The translations under genes were made by a program, and so were the position numbers. Under the pieces are notes generated by a model. It saw only the letters and a program-made list of their open reading frames with translations. It was not told where the DNA came from and searched no databases. DNA of 64,000 nucleotides from Microbacterium proteolyticum (GTDB lineage Bacteria > Actinomycetota > Actinomycetes > Actinomycetales > Microbacteriaceae): contig NZ_JAUSZZ010000001.1 in the NCBI RefSeq assembly GCF_030818075.1, forward strand, positions 1,426,001 to 1,490,000. Direction: 5' to 3'. Positions within the stretch are counted from its first letter, which is position 1. The number at the start of each line of letters is the position of its first letter. Below are positions 11,033 to 19,715 of this stretch, one piece after another.

Positions 11033-12583
11033 TCAGGCGGCGGCGGCGAGGAAGCGGTCGGCGGTGCGCAGCGACAGGGCCATGATCGTCAGGGCAGGAT
11101 TCGCGGCGATCGCCGAGGGGAAGACGCTGTTGTCGCAGATCCAGAGGTTGGGGATCTCGTGCGAGCGGCCGTCGGCATCCACCACGCCGTCGGCGGGGTC
11201 GACCGACATGCGGCACGTGCCGATGGTGTGCGCCGTGCGGGCCAGCACGATTGTCTCGCGGGCCCCGGCCGCCTGCATGACCCGCAGCATGAACGCGGTG
11301 GCATGCTTGTCGAGCGCCTTCTCGTTCTCACCCGCCGAGAAGCTCACCCGGGCACGGGGGATGCCGTATTCATCAGTCTCGTCGGCGAGGGTGAGCCGGT
11401 TGTCGTCGGACGGCAGGCACTCGCCGTTGATGCCGATCCCGGCCATGAACCGCGACTGCTCGAGTCGCCGCATGAGCTCGGGACCCCACAGCCCCCCGCC
11501 GCGCACGAGCGTCGTCGAGAAGGTCAGGGGCATGACGCCGAGGCTTTGCACGAGATAGCCGCCGGCGAAGTCGGCGTCGGCCGGGCGCATCATGTCTTCG
11601 CTGATGAGCGACGACGGATAGCCGCGGTGTCCCCGGACGGGCTCGTCGAACCGTCCCCAGACCTGGGTCGCGCCGTGGGCGAGGAAGTTGCGACCCACCT
11701 GGCCGTTGTCGTTCGCGAGGCCCGTGTGCAGGAGCAGCCGCGGGGTCTCGACGCCGCCACCGGCGAGCACCAGGGATCGGCAGCGCTGACGCACGTCCAC
11801 GCCGGCGCGGCGGTACACGACCGCCTCGACGTGGCCGCGCGCGTCGAGCTCGATGGCGTGCACCATCGCCTCGGCCCGGATCTCGGCGCCGGCGGCGACC
11901 GCCGCGGGCAGGTACGTGTTGGCGGTGGAGGCTTTGGCATCCGTCCGGCAACCCTGGTGACACTCGCCGCAGTTGACGCAGGCGCCGCGCTCGCCGTGGT
12001 GATCCTGCAGGCGCGCGCGGGTGAGAACGGCGGCGGGGGCATCGGCCCAGCGGACGCCGAGGGCGTCGCAGCCCTTGGCGACGAGGTTTGCCGGGGCGTT
12101 GCGCTTCGCAGGGGCGTAGGCGTACTGCCGCGACGGGTCCCACGGGTACGGCGTCGGACCGGACACGCCGATGTCGCCCTCGACGCGCTCGACGTACGCG
12201 AGCAGCTCGTCGGGGTCCACCGGCCAGTCACGGCCCTCGCCCGTCTCGGTACGAAGCGTCAGGTCGCGGCGATCGGGTCGGGGAGTGAACGCGCCCCAGT
12301 GCAGCATCGAGCCGCCGACGCCGCGACCGCTGTTGTTGGGGCCGAACGCGGTCGGATCGTCACCGCCGCTCAGGCGCTCCGACATCCAGTTGATCTCGAC
12401 GGCCTCGGTCTCGTCGGGCGTGAGGTCGTCGAGGGCGAAATGCCGGCCGGCCTCCAGTGCGACGACGCTGAGCCCCTTCTTCGCGAGCTCCGCGGTGAGG
12501 GGCGCGCCTCCCGCACCCGTACCCACGACCACCACATCGACGATCTCGTCGGTTCCATACGTGCGCATCGTCTCGAGGTTCAT
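11033..12583 (-). CDS. GMC family FAD oxidoreductase
   Basis: 516 aa. The FAD Rossmann fold opens at residue ~16 (VVVVGTGAGGAPL). The mid-protein Cys cluster CVNCGECHQGC is typical of GMC enzymes of the gluconate 2-dehydrogenase/cholesterol-oxidase-like branch, and the C-terminal GMC signature includes TIGTCRMS and NLWICDNSVFP with the active-site His/Asn region. Expected to oxidise an alcohol or sugar. No signal peptide. ATG 12583 overlaps the stop of the upstream hydrolase (ATGA), so both are co-translated. The electron acceptor is unknown. Confidence 0.85.
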   Translation of the reverse strand: MNLETMRTYGTDEIVDVVVVGTGAGGAPLTAELAKKGLSVVALEAGRHFALDDLTPDETEAVEINWMSERLSGGDDPTAFGPNNSGRGVGGSMLHWGAFTPRPDRRDLTLRTETGEGRDWPVDPDELLAYVERVEGDIGVSGPTPYPWDPSRQYAYAPAKRNAPANLVAKGCDALGVRWADAPAAVLTRARLQDHHGERGACVNCGECHQGCRTDAKASTANTYLPAAVAAGAEIRAEAMVHAIELDARGHVEAVVYRRAGVDVRQRCRSLVLAGGGVETPRLLLHTGLANDNGQVGRNFLAHGATQVWGRFDEPVRGHRGYPSSLISEDMMRPADADFAGGYLVQSLGVMPLTFSTTLVRGGGLWGPELMRRLEQSRFMAGIGINGECLPSDDNRLTLADETDEYGIPRARVSFSAGENEKALDKHATAFMLRVMQAAGARETIVLARTAHTIGTCRMSVDPADGVVDADGRSHEIPNLWICDNSVFPSAIAANPALTIMALSLRTADRFLAAAA

Positions 12584-13974
12584 GCCGCGTCTCCCGTCGC
12601 CACCGTGCCGCCGACGCCGGCGGGCTCCCAGTCCTCGCGGCGTCCCAGCCGCAGCTCCACGAACCCGCGGATGGGGCTTCCACCGGTCGCGAAGCCGTCG
12701 TACCCGATGCGCGCCATGCTCGCCGGGTGGGCGAGCCACTGGCGCAGGAGGTCGTTGCGGGCGTCTTCCAACCACACCTTCAGTAGGGCAGCGTCGAGGG
12801 GGCCCTCGGCATCCGTCGTCCCCTCGATCGCCTGGCGCAGGACCGCCTCCCGGTCGGCGGGGTCGGTCGGCCAGGTGCCGGCGAGCGTGTCGAGTCCAGC
12901 CCGGTACGCCTCGGGGTCGGGCGGAAGGTCGGCGTTGCGCCACCCGTCGCCCTCCTCGCGCGCGAGCTGCGCGTCGACGCGCGCCGCCAGGTCGATGGCG
13001 GCGTCGTCTTGCGGAACGACGAGGTCGGCGATCTCGCGCAGCAGGGTCAACTGCGCCACATCGAGCACCGCGGGCGCGTAGCCGCGGTCGTCGGGCACGG
13101 CACGTCGGTTCAGGATGCCGCGAACACGCGCGTCCACCCGGTCGCCGGCGATGAGGGCGGCCCACTCCGCCGGCACCACCGGCCCGAGGAGGACCTCGTC
13201 GGCCACGAAACGCGCGATGGACTCGGCGGCTTCGGTGGGACGCTCGAGTGGAATCAGGTGCCCGGTGTCGTCGAGCGCGGCGAAGCGCGCACGGGGATAC
13301 ACGGATGCCAGCAGCCCGGGCTGAGCGGCGGCCCCGAGATCGTCGTCGTCGGTGCCGGCGAGGACCAGGACGGGCAGGTTGAGAGTTCCCACCTCGGCGG
13401 ACGCGTCGACGCGGCTGCCGGTCTCCAGCCAGGCGCGCCAGGCGTCGGGTGAGGTGCGCTGCAGGTCTGCGAGCGCTTCCGCGTGCGCCGCGGGATCGAG
13501 CGGCTCCGCGGTGTTCTGGGCGAGGAACTCCTCGGCATCCTGTTCCGAAAGGGGCCCGTCGGCGACCCACGACAGCATGCGCTCGCGGCGCTCCTCGTCC
13601 ATGGGTTCGGGGCGCGGGGGCGAGGGAGCCATGAGCACCATGCCGGCCAGCCCCACCAGCGGTGCATCGCCGCGCAGCACACCGGATGCCACGAGCGCGG
13701 CGATCTTGCCGCCCATGCTGTGGCCGCCGAGCATCCATCGACCGCGCGCATGGCGGGCGAGGTGGTCGACGACGTGGGCGACGGTCGGCTCTATGGAGGA
13801 GTCGCCGGCCGCGGCCAGGGAGCCGAAACCGGGCAGGTCGATGCCCTCGACGCGCACCCGGCCGTCGAGACGCTCGGCGATGCGGTCGAAGGAGCGGGCG
13901 CTGGCACCGAGAGCGTGCAAGACGTACAGGGTGACGGGCGCCCCGCCCGGGGCGGCGGCGTTTTCTGCGGGCAT
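12580..13974 (-). CDS. alpha/beta hydrolase fused to a gluconate-2-DH subunit-3-like domain
   Basis: 464 aa from ATG 13974; GTG 14028 in frame is an alternative and neither has a good ribosome site. Residues ~15-255 form an alpha/beta hydrolase: nucleophile elbow GGHSMGG, Asp region in LAGTDDDDLG, His in LDDTGHLIPLERP. The remaining ~200 residues (VAQLTLLREIADLVVPQDD...) look like the small helical subunit 3 that accompanies GMC/gluconate 2-dehydrogenase flavoproteins. The gene overlaps the GMC oxidoreductase by 4 bp, which supports that reading. The fusion suggests hydrolysis of an ester or lactone coupled to oxidation; the substrate is unknown. Confidence 0.7.
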   Translation of the reverse strand: MPAENAAAPGGAPVTLYVLHALGASARSFDRIAERLDGRVRVEGIDLPGFGSLAAAGDSSIEPTVAHVVDHLARHARGRWMLGGHSMGGKIAALVASGVLRGDAPLVGLAGMVLMAPSPPRPEPMDEERRERMLSWVADGPLSEQDAEEFLAQNTAEPLDPAAHAEALADLQRTSPDAWRAWLETGSRVDASAEVGTLNLPVLVLAGTDDDDLGAAAQPGLLASVYPRARFAALDDTGHLIPLERPTEAAESIARFVADEVLLGPVVPAEWAALIAGDRVDARVRGILNRRAVPDDRGYAPAVLDVAQLTLLREIADLVVPQDDAAIDLAARVDAQLAREEGDGWRNADLPPDPEAYRAGLDTLAGTWPTDPADREAVLRQAIEGTTDAEGPLDAALLKVWLEDARNDLLRQWLAHPASMARIGYDGFATGGSPIRGFVELRLGRREDWEPAGVGGTVATGDAA

Positions 13975-14073
13975 TCCCTCACGCTCGCCTACCGAGGTGA
14001 CCAGAACGGGTCGCTTGCGGAACGGCACGTTTTGCGCAAGGAGGACCCGGCGCCACCGCCGTGCCCTCGGCGG

Positions 14074-14322
14074 TCAGGTGGTCGCCGCGAGGATGAGCGG
14101 AATGAGGAGGATGATCATCACCACCCAGAACGACAGCGACACCGCGCCGATCGCGATGCCCACGAGGGCGGGAGTGTTCTGGTAGCCCGCGGCGCGCGAC
14201 TGGCGCCAGGCGATGAACGACACCACCGACCCGAGGATGGTGAAGAAGAACGCCAGCACGAGGCCGACGATTCCGAGGGTCTTGCCGGGGAAGTCGACTC
14301 CGGCGGGGGCGGTCTGAGACAC
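14074..14322 (-). CDS. DUF4190-like two-helix membrane protein
   Basis: 82 aa with two hydrophobic helices (approx. 15-38 and 50-78) joined by a short RQSRAAGYQN loop, the layout of small DUF4190-type proteins. GTG start at 14322 with a strong AGGAGG 4 nt upstream. It precedes the hydrolase-GMC pair on the same strand by about 100 bp; a functional link is not evident. Confidence 0.65.
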   Translation of the reverse strand: MSQTAPAGVDFPGKTLGIVGLVLAFFFTILGSVVSFIAWRQSRAAGYQNTPALVGIAIGAVSLSFWVVMIILLIPLILAATT

Positions 14323-14459
14323 GGATCCTCCTGACGAGCGCCGCGATCGGGCGGCGGGACGCCAGTATCAGCCCCGTCGACGGGGACGCGGGGCCGTCCG
14401 CGCGCCGCGACGGGCGTTCTCGGTCATCGTTCGCCCGCTACATCGTCCGCGCGACGCCC

Positions 14460-14564
14460 GCGCATCACCCCGTGCGCCGCATGACGAATGCCCCGACCCG
14501 CTCGGCTGGCAAACCCGCGCGTCACCCCGTGCGCCCGCACGACGAACGCCCCGACCCGCTCGGC
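14460..14564. repeat. two-copy direct repeat, period about 58 bp
   Basis: The segment TCACCCCGTGCG...GACGAA(T/C)GCCCCGACCCGCTCGGC occurs twice, at about 14465-14505 and 14522-14564. The second copy forms the left arm of the terminator of the short-chain dehydrogenase gene, so the terminator half has been duplicated. Confidence 0.6.
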
Positions 14565-14579
14565 GGGCCGGGGCGTTCG
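14543..14579 (-). terminator. terminator of the short-chain dehydrogenase gene
   Basis: Perfect 11-bp stem CGAACGCCCCG/CGGGGCGTTCG with a 15-nt loop, 12 bp beyond the stop of the - strand dehydrogenase. No T-tract. Confidence 0.7.
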
Positions 14580-14590
14580 AAAGGCCCGGG

Positions 14591-15493
14591 TCAGGGCGTG
14601 ACCATGCCGCCGTTGACGTTGAGGGTCTCGCCGGAGACGTAGCTCGATTCCGCGGAGGCGAGGAACACGAACGCGGGGGCGATCTCGGCCGGCTGCCCGG
14701 CGCGCTGGTACGTGCTCTCGTCGTCGAAGTGCTCCATCTGATCGTCGGAGACGCCCTGGCTCACCTGCAGCGCCGACCAGGTGGGGCCGGGCGCCACGAC
14801 ATTGACGCGGATGCCGCGGGAGGCGAGCTGCTGGGCGAGGCCCTTCGACAGGTTGTTGATGGCCGCCTTCGTGGCGGCGTAGTCCAGCCGGTCGGGCGCG
14901 GGGACGTAGGCCTCGAGCGACGCGGTGTTGATGATGGTCCCGCCCTCGGGCAGGTGCGCGAGCGCGGCCTTGGTGATCCAGAACGGCGCGAAGACGTTCG
15001 TGCGGAAGGTGGCCTCGAACTGCTCGTCGGACAGGTCCTCGACCTTGTCGACCATCACCTGCTTGCCGGCGTTGTTCACCACGATGTCGAGGCCGCCGAG
15101 CGCCTCCGCAGCGCGGGCGACGAGTTCACGGCACGCGGCGGGATCGGTGATGTCGAGGGCGATGGAGACGCCGGTGCGCCCGGCATCCCGGATCTGTCCG
15201 AGCACGTGGTCGGCGTCGCGCTGCTCGTCGGGAAGGTGCACGATCGCGACGTCGGCGCCCTCGCGCGCGAACGCGATCGCGACGGCACCGCCGATGCCGG
15301 AGTCGCCGCCGGTGATCAGGGCCTTGCGCCCCTCCAGTCGCCCGAGACCGCGGTAGGTCTTCTCGCCCAGGTCGGGCACGGGCGTCATATCGGCCTGCAC
15401 GCCCGGCTCCGGCTGGTGCTGCAGGGGCGGCTCGACGCGCGCGTAGCGGGTGACGGGGTTGTCGAAGGTGAACTGGTCGCGATCGGAGGTCAT
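14591..15493 (-). CDS. SDR family oxidoreductase (YghA/GS39-like)
   Basis: 300 aa. A ~45-residue N-terminal extension (QPEPGVQADMTPVPD region) is followed by a classical short-chain dehydrogenase: cofactor loop ITGGDSGIGGAVA, NNAG, catalytic Ser in TASLEAY and the Tyr/Lys pair YAATKAA, ending YVSGETLNVNGG. The extension and sequence are typical of the E. coli YghA / Bacillus general stress protein 39 group. NAD(P)-dependent aldehyde/alcohol reduction, substrate unknown. The start ATG 15493 has TAGCGT (15500-15505) 6 nt upstream, indicating a leaderless mRNA. Confidence 0.88.
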   Translation of the reverse strand: MTSDRDQFTFDNPVTRYARVEPPLQHQPEPGVQADMTPVPDLGEKTYRGLGRLEGRKALITGGDSGIGGAVAIAFAREGADVAIVHLPDEQRDADHVLGQIRDAGRTGVSIALDITDPAACRELVARAAEALGGLDIVVNNAGKQVMVDKVEDLSDEQFEATFRTNVFAPFWITKAALAHLPEGGTIINTASLEAYVPAPDRLDYAATKAAINNLSKGLAQQLASRGIRVNVVAPGPTWSALQVSQGVSDDQMEHFDDESTYQRAGQPAEIAPAFVFLASAESSYVSGETLNVNGGMVTP

Positions 15494-15499
15494 GCATCG

Positions 15500-15505
15500 A
15501 CGCTA
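15500..15505 (-). promoter_or_regulatory. -10 hexamer TAGCGT, leaderless start of the SDR gene
   Basis: On the - strand TAGCGT is followed by 6 nt and then ATG 15493. There is no Shine-Dalgarno sequence in between. Confidence 0.5.
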
Positions 15506-15672
15506 GGCAGGTGGGCGGCGGCGGGCCGGGGCCTTGACGAGACCGGGTGCCGTGCGGGCGATCCGCGGTCCAAGGCACACCGCGGATACCGACGCAAGCG
15601 CCCGCTCGCGGCGCGGTCCCCCCGATACAAACGGAAGGGACAGACGCCACCGCTCCCGAGAAGAGGGCTCCG

Positions 15673-15732
15673 ATGACGACCTTCCCCGACGTTCCGCGCC
15701 GCACGGCAGCCCGAGCGGGGGTGACATCGTGA
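15673..15732 (+). CDS. possible 19-codon leader ORF of the GH13 gene
   Basis: ATG 15673 is preceded by GAAGAGGG at a good distance and encodes a short Arg/Ala/Thr-rich peptide. Its TGA (15730-15732) overlaps the GTG start of the GH13 gene, as in coupled gene pairs throughout this window. The GH13 GTG has only a weak GGGGGT site of its own, so the leader may deliver ribosomes to it. There is no independent proof of expression. Confidence 0.35.
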   Translation: MTTFPDVPRRTAARAGVTS

Positions 15733-17381
15733 GGCTCACCGATACCAGCGACCTGTGGTGGAAGACGGCGGTCTTCTACAACCTCGACGTCAAGACGTAC
15801 CTGGATGCCGACGGCGACGGCGTCGGAGACCTGCGCGGGCTCGCGCAGCGGCTCGACCACCTCGCCGAACTCGGCGTGACGTGCCTCTGGCTCGCGCCGT
15901 TCTACCCGTCGCCCCAGCGCGACAACGGCTACGACATCGAGGACTACTACGGCGTCGACCCCCGCTACGGATCGCTCGGCGACATGGTCGAGGTGCTGCG
16001 CACCGCGCACGATCGCGGCATGCGGGTGATCGTGGATCTCGTGGTCAACCACACCTCCGACCAGCACCCCTGGTTCCAGGACGCACGGAAGAGCCCCGAC
16101 AGCCGGTATCGGCACTTCTATCAGTGGCGTGACGACAAGCCCGCCGACGCGCCCGCGAGCATGTTCCCGGACGTCGAGGACGGCGTGTGGTTCTTCGACG
16201 AGACCGCGGGGCAGTACTACAAGCACTCGTTCTACCGGCACCAGCCCGACCTGGCCACCGATCACCCCGAGGTGCGCGAGGAGATCGCCAAGGCCATCGG
16301 CTTCTGGCTCGAGCTCGGCATCGACGGCTTCCGGGTGGATGCCGTGCCCTTCCTCATCGACGGCGACGACGGGCCCGAGCACGAGTTCCTGCGCGAACTG
16401 CGCGGGTACGTCTCGCGCCGGAGCGGCCACGCGATGATGTTGGGCGAGGTCAACCTGCCGTACGACGAGCAGATGCGCTTCTTCGGCGACAGCGACGGCG
16501 ACGAGTTGACGATGCAGTTCGACTTCGTCGCGAACCAGCGGCTGTACCTCGCTCTGGCGAGACAGGATGCCGAGCCCCTACGGGAGGCGCTCGTCTCCCG
16601 GCCGACCATCGCCCGGGGCAATCAGTGGGGCAACTTCGTCCGGAACCACGACGAGCTGACCCTCGATCAGCTCACGGAGGCCGAGCGCGACGAGGTCTTC
16701 ACCGCTTTCGCGCCCGAGAAGGGGCAGCGCATCCACGGGCGCGGCATCACCCGTCGGCTGCCGTCGATGCTCGAGGGCGATCCGCGCCGCATCCGCATGG
16801 TCTACAGCCTGATCTTCTCGCTGCCGGGAGCGCCCGTGCTCTATTACGGCGAGGAGATCGGCATGGGCGAGAACCCGCAGATCGAGGGGAGCCGCGCCGC
16901 CGTCCGTACGCCCATGCAATGGACGGATGCCGCGGACGCGGGCTTCTCGGGCGCCGACGAGCTGATCGCCGACATCGTGCCGGGCGGCTTCGGCCCGACC
17001 CACGTCAACGTCGCGCAGCAGCGGCACGGCCCCGACTCGATGCTGCGTTTCGTGCAGAACCTCGTGCGGCACTACCGCGCCTCTCCCGAGATCGGGTGGG
17101 GGGAGTTCGGCATCCTGGATCAACCCCACACCTGCGTGTTGGCGCACTCCCTCACGAGCGAGCTCGGCATGTTCGTCGCGGCGCACAATTTCGCGCCCGA
17201 CGGTCGCACCTTCCGGCTCGAGATCGAGGGGGCGGATGCCGAGGGCTGGAGCGTGGTGAACCTGCTCGACGACGCGGCAGGTGCCGAGCACCTCGAAGGG
17301 TCGGGCTTCGATGTGGCCCTCGACGGCTACGGGCACCGGTGGTGGCGGGTCATCCGCCCGGGCGAGCGGCGGATCGCCTGA
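15729..17381 (+). CDS. GH13 trehalose synthase-like alpha-glucan enzyme
   Basis: 550 aa. TIM-barrel glycoside hydrolase 13. Conserved regions visible: VDLVVNHTS (region I), DGFRVDAVP with the nucleophile Asp (II), MLGEVNLP with the acid Glu (III), FVRNHDELTLD with the transition-state Asp (IV). The YWRDD/FFDETAGQYYKHSFYRHQPDL segment and overall length match maltose alpha-D-glucosyltransferase (TreS), which interconverts maltose and trehalose. The C-terminal beta domain is short and no maltokinase domain is fused. GTG start. No partner treZ/treY/glgE gene is nearby. Confidence 0.82.
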   Translation: MRLTDTSDLWWKTAVFYNLDVKTYLDADGDGVGDLRGLAQRLDHLAELGVTCLWLAPFYPSPQRDNGYDIEDYYGVDPRYGSLGDMVEVLRTAHDRGMRVIVDLVVNHTSDQHPWFQDARKSPDSRYRHFYQWRDDKPADAPASMFPDVEDGVWFFDETAGQYYKHSFYRHQPDLATDHPEVREEIAKAIGFWLELGIDGFRVDAVPFLIDGDDGPEHEFLRELRGYVSRRSGHAMMLGEVNLPYDEQMRFFGDSDGDELTMQFDFVANQRLYLALARQDAEPLREALVSRPTIARGNQWGNFVRNHDELTLDQLTEAERDEVFTAFAPEKGQRIHGRGITRRLPSMLEGDPRRIRMVYSLIFSLPGAPVLYYGEEIGMGENPQIEGSRAAVRTPMQWTDAADAGFSGADELIADIVPGGFGPTHVNVAQQRHGPDSMLRFVQNLVRHYRASPEIGWGEFGILDQPHTCVLAHSLTSELGMFVAAHNFAPDGRTFRLEIEGADAEGWSVVNLLDDAAGAEHLEGSGFDVALDGYGHRWWRVIRPGERRIA

Positions 17382-17602
17382 GACGGCGTTCGGTGGAGGG
17401 GATGCGGTGATGCCCGCGCTCCGCAAGCTGCACGGACGGCGGGAGAGCGCGAGGCAACGGCGCCCACGCCGCAGCGGGGCGAGCGCGCCGCCCCCCAATG
17501 ACGCCGCGCCCGCCGCGGAGACGGCCAGGCGACGAAGCGCCCGATGCGAGCGGGCCTCTGCCCGTTTCGATCCCGGTCTCTTTTCCATGAAATCACAGGG
17601 TG

Positions 17603-17638
17603 TCGTAAATAGCATTCTCGAGAGTCACGTAATTACGA
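17603..17638. promoter_or_regulatory. 36-bp dyad upstream of the XRE operon
   Basis: TCGTAAAT (17603-17610) and AATTACGA (17631-17638) flank a central TCTCGAGA. It stands in one of the few AT-rich patches of the window. The right arm contains TTACGA, which is positioned as the -35 of the -10 at 17657 (18-bp spacer). An autoregulatory operator for the XRE protein is likely. Confidence 0.5.
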
Positions 17639-17656
17639 CCACCGCTGAGGGTCCTC

Positions 17657-17662
17657 TACGAT
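17657..17662 (+). promoter_or_regulatory. -10 hexamer TACGAT, leaderless start of the XRE gene
   Basis: TACGAT is followed by 7 nt and ATG 17670, with no ribosome-binding sequence. The -35 candidate TTACGA (17633-17638) lies within the dyad. Confidence 0.55.
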
Positions 17663-17669
17663 CGGACGC

Positions 17670-18314
17670 ATGGGTCGTGGCGCCGTCGGGCCGCCCTCAC
17701 GGTATTCCCGGCGAGTGGTGGCGAACGTGGATCGCCTGCGGAGAGACAAGGGGCTCACCGTCGGTGAGCTGCTCAGTCGCGCCGGAATGACGAAGAGCTA
17801 CTACCAGTCCCGTGCGGGGTTCTCGCTGCCCTACAACACCAATGACATCGAGGCGCTCGCCGCCGCGCTCGGCGTCACGCCCGAAGAGGTCGCCAGCCCC
17901 GAGACGACCGCGCGCAGCGAGATGCGCGTGGCGGCCGCCCCTCTCGCCGCTCGCGTGCGACGACTCGTACAGAGTCAGGCGGCCGCCGAAGACGACCTCC
18001 TGGAGCACCTCGCCGACGTCGATCCGCTCCTCGCCGACAACGCGCGTGCGCTGCTCGACGCCGTGTCCCACACGGTCGTCCTCGACGAGGAGGTCCTCCC
18101 GCTGATCGCGCACTGGGCCGACGTCCCCACCGAGTACCTGACCGACTACACCGACGCGACCGTGACCGATCGCACCGACGCCCAGCTCGAGCTGCGCGAC
18201 GCCATGCGGGCGGCCGGGGCCAGCAGCATCCGATTCCGCGCGCTGGGCGAGATGTCGCCGGACGCTCTGCGGGCGATCGCCCACTCGCTGCGCAGCGGAC
18301 CTGACGACACGTGA
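17670..18314 (+). CDS. XRE-like HTH regulator
   Basis: 214 aa. A Cro/C1-type helix-turn-helix lies at residues ~18-70 (LTVGELLSRAGMTKSYYQSR...IEALAAALGVTPEEV). A helical region follows whose C-terminal third (VLPLIAHWADVPTEYLTD) resembles regulators paired with ImmA/IrrE peptidases. First gene of a four-gene operon: 22 nt to the peptidase gene. The leaderless promoter and adjoining dyad suggest autorepression, relieved by cleavage by the neighbouring peptidase (inference from the ImmR/ImmA and DdrO/IrrE precedents). Confidence 0.78.
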   Translation: MGRGAVGPPSRYSRRVVANVDRLRRDKGLTVGELLSRAGMTKSYYQSRAGFSLPYNTNDIEALAAALGVTPEEVASPETTARSEMRVAAAPLAARVRRLVQSQAAAEDDLLEHLADVDPLLADNARALLDAVSHTVVLDEEVLPLIAHWADVPTEYLTDYTDATVTDRTDAQLELRDAMRAAGASSIRFRALGEMSPDALRAIAHSLRSGPDDT

Positions 18315-18336
18315 GCGGCAGGCGAAGGAATCACCC

Positions 18337-18795
18337 GTGACACCGGATGACAGGATGCTGCGCGTGGGTGCACGCGCGGACCGCGCTGTCGCGCGTGCGG
18401 GGCTGGTCGCGGGTATGAGCTTCGACGACATCGTCCGCGCGGTCGAAGACGCGGTGGACATCCAGCTGCGCGTGGTCGAGGAGACGGACACCCGCGGCTG
18501 GGGGACGCTCACCGGGTTCCTCACCGTCTTCGGCGACGGGCGCGAGGGCAGCATCCACGTGCGCGCCGGCGATCCCGCGCTCTATCGTCAATTCGCGGTG
18601 TCGCACGAGCTCGGGCACCTGCTCGACGACGCTCACTGCAACGGTGCGATCCATCGGCGGTCCCCGGCCTCGCCCGACGACGACCCCGCGCTCAGCACCC
18701 CGGAGCTCGACGCCGAGCTGGTCGCCGAACACATCGCCCACCGCATCGCGCGTCTGCTGTACGGCGGTCCGCGCATCGCCGAGGCGTCGTGGTGA
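18337..18795 (+). CDS. ImmA/IrrE-like metallopeptidase
   Basis: 152 aa. The zinc motif HELGH is present in SHELGHLLDDAHCNG; the third ligand is probably in the later Asp/Glu-rich helix (DAELVAEHIAHRIARLL). Size and motif match the ImmA/IrrE (DUF955) family, which cleaves a partner XRE repressor after a stress signal. GTG start; its TGA overlaps the next gene's GTG. Target assignment to the upstream XRE protein is by gene order. Confidence 0.8.
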   Translation: MTPDDRMLRVGARADRAVARAGLVAGMSFDDIVRAVEDAVDIQLRVVEETDTRGWGTLTGFLTVFGDGREGSIHVRAGDPALYRQFAVSHELGHLLDDAHCNGAIHRRSPASPDDDPALSTPELDAELVAEHIAHRIARLLYGGPRIAEASW

Positions 18796-19715
18796 GCGTC
18801 ATCCTGATCGACGCGGCGTTGGTCGGACTCCTTTTCGTCGTCGTCGTCCGTGCGCACGCGGCCTGGCGGTACCCGCGCGCCCGCATCGCCTGGCTCGCCG
18901 CCCTGACCGGGGCGATCGCACTGCTCACCCAGGGCACGGTCATCCCCCTGCCCGTGCTCGACGGGCTGCTCGGCGGTACCAATGTGCTGAAACTCGTGCA
19001 GAACATCCTCACCGTGGTGTCGATGTGGCTCGGCATCCAGGCCGGCAGCGCGCCGGTCTCGGCCCGCATCCACACGCTGCGGTGGCGCTTCCCGCTCGTG
19101 CTCGGCGCGATCTTCGCGGGGGTCTTCTTCGTCGCGATGCCCGAGCGGGGACCGTCGTCGTTCCGCTTCATCGAGCAGGCCGTGTTCACCTCGACGGGCG
19201 CGTGGCTCTACGGGGTCGTCCACATGGCCGGCGTCGCGCTGGTGGGGGTTCTTCTCTGCCTCTCGGTGCGGGAAGCACTTCCGTCCGTGCGGCCGTTCTT
19301 CCGCATCGGTGCCGTGGGGATCGTGCTCGGCTGCGTCAGTGAGATCGTCGATCTGACGCTCATGCGGTTCTTCGAGCCGAACGGCGTGGTGAGCGCTCTC
19401 TTCGACCCGCTCTTCTACCTCGGCGTCGTCGCGTTCGTCGTCGGGATCATCCTCGCCTCGCGCGCTGCGTCCGCCATCCGCCGCCGGGGGGAGTCGCTGT
19501 TGCGGCAGCTCGGCGACCTGGCGCGGCAACGCGGCGTGCACCGCCTCGCCGCCCTCCCGCGCGAGGCCCCGCTCGACAGCCGGCTCCACGCGCTGCGCGT
19601 CGCCGTCGAGGATGCGGCGATCGCCACATCCGCGCCGCTGAGCGTCGAACAGCGGGCGCTGCTCGACGCCGTCGACGCCCACCTCACCCGCTCGACCACG
19701 GGAGCCCGCGCATGA
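18792..19715 (+). CDS. polytopic membrane protein with cytosolic tail
   Basis: 307 aa; start GTG 18792 or 18789, both overlapping the peptidase stop. About seven hydrophobic helices fill residues 1-225 and a soluble, Arg/Leu-rich C-terminal tail of ~75 residues follows. The layout resembles the MAB_1171c/DUF6545 family that actinobacteria carry beside XRE and ImmA/IrrE genes, but I cannot confirm the family here. The role could be sensing or transport feeding the peptidase. The stop overlaps the next ATG (ATGA). Confidence 0.65.
   Translation: MSVILIDAALVGLLFVVVVRAHAAWRYPRARIAWLAALTGAIALLTQGTVIPLPVLDGLLGGTNVLKLVQNILTVVSMWLGIQAGSAPVSARIHTLRWRFPLVLGAIFAGVFFVAMPERGPSSFRFIEQAVFTSTGAWLYGVVHMAGVALVGVLLCLSVREALPSVRPFFRIGAVGIVLGCVSEIVDLTLMRFFEPNGVVSALFDPLFYLGVVAFVVGIILASRAASAIRRRGESLLRQLGDLARQRGVHRLAALPREAPLDSRLHALRVAVEDAAIATSAPLSVEQRALLDAVDAHLTRSTTGARA

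Noticed and set aside
10961..13081. 706-aa frame on the + strand opposite the GMC locus
   Set aside because: Shadow frame without recognisable domains; the - strand frames carry FAD and hydrolase motifs.
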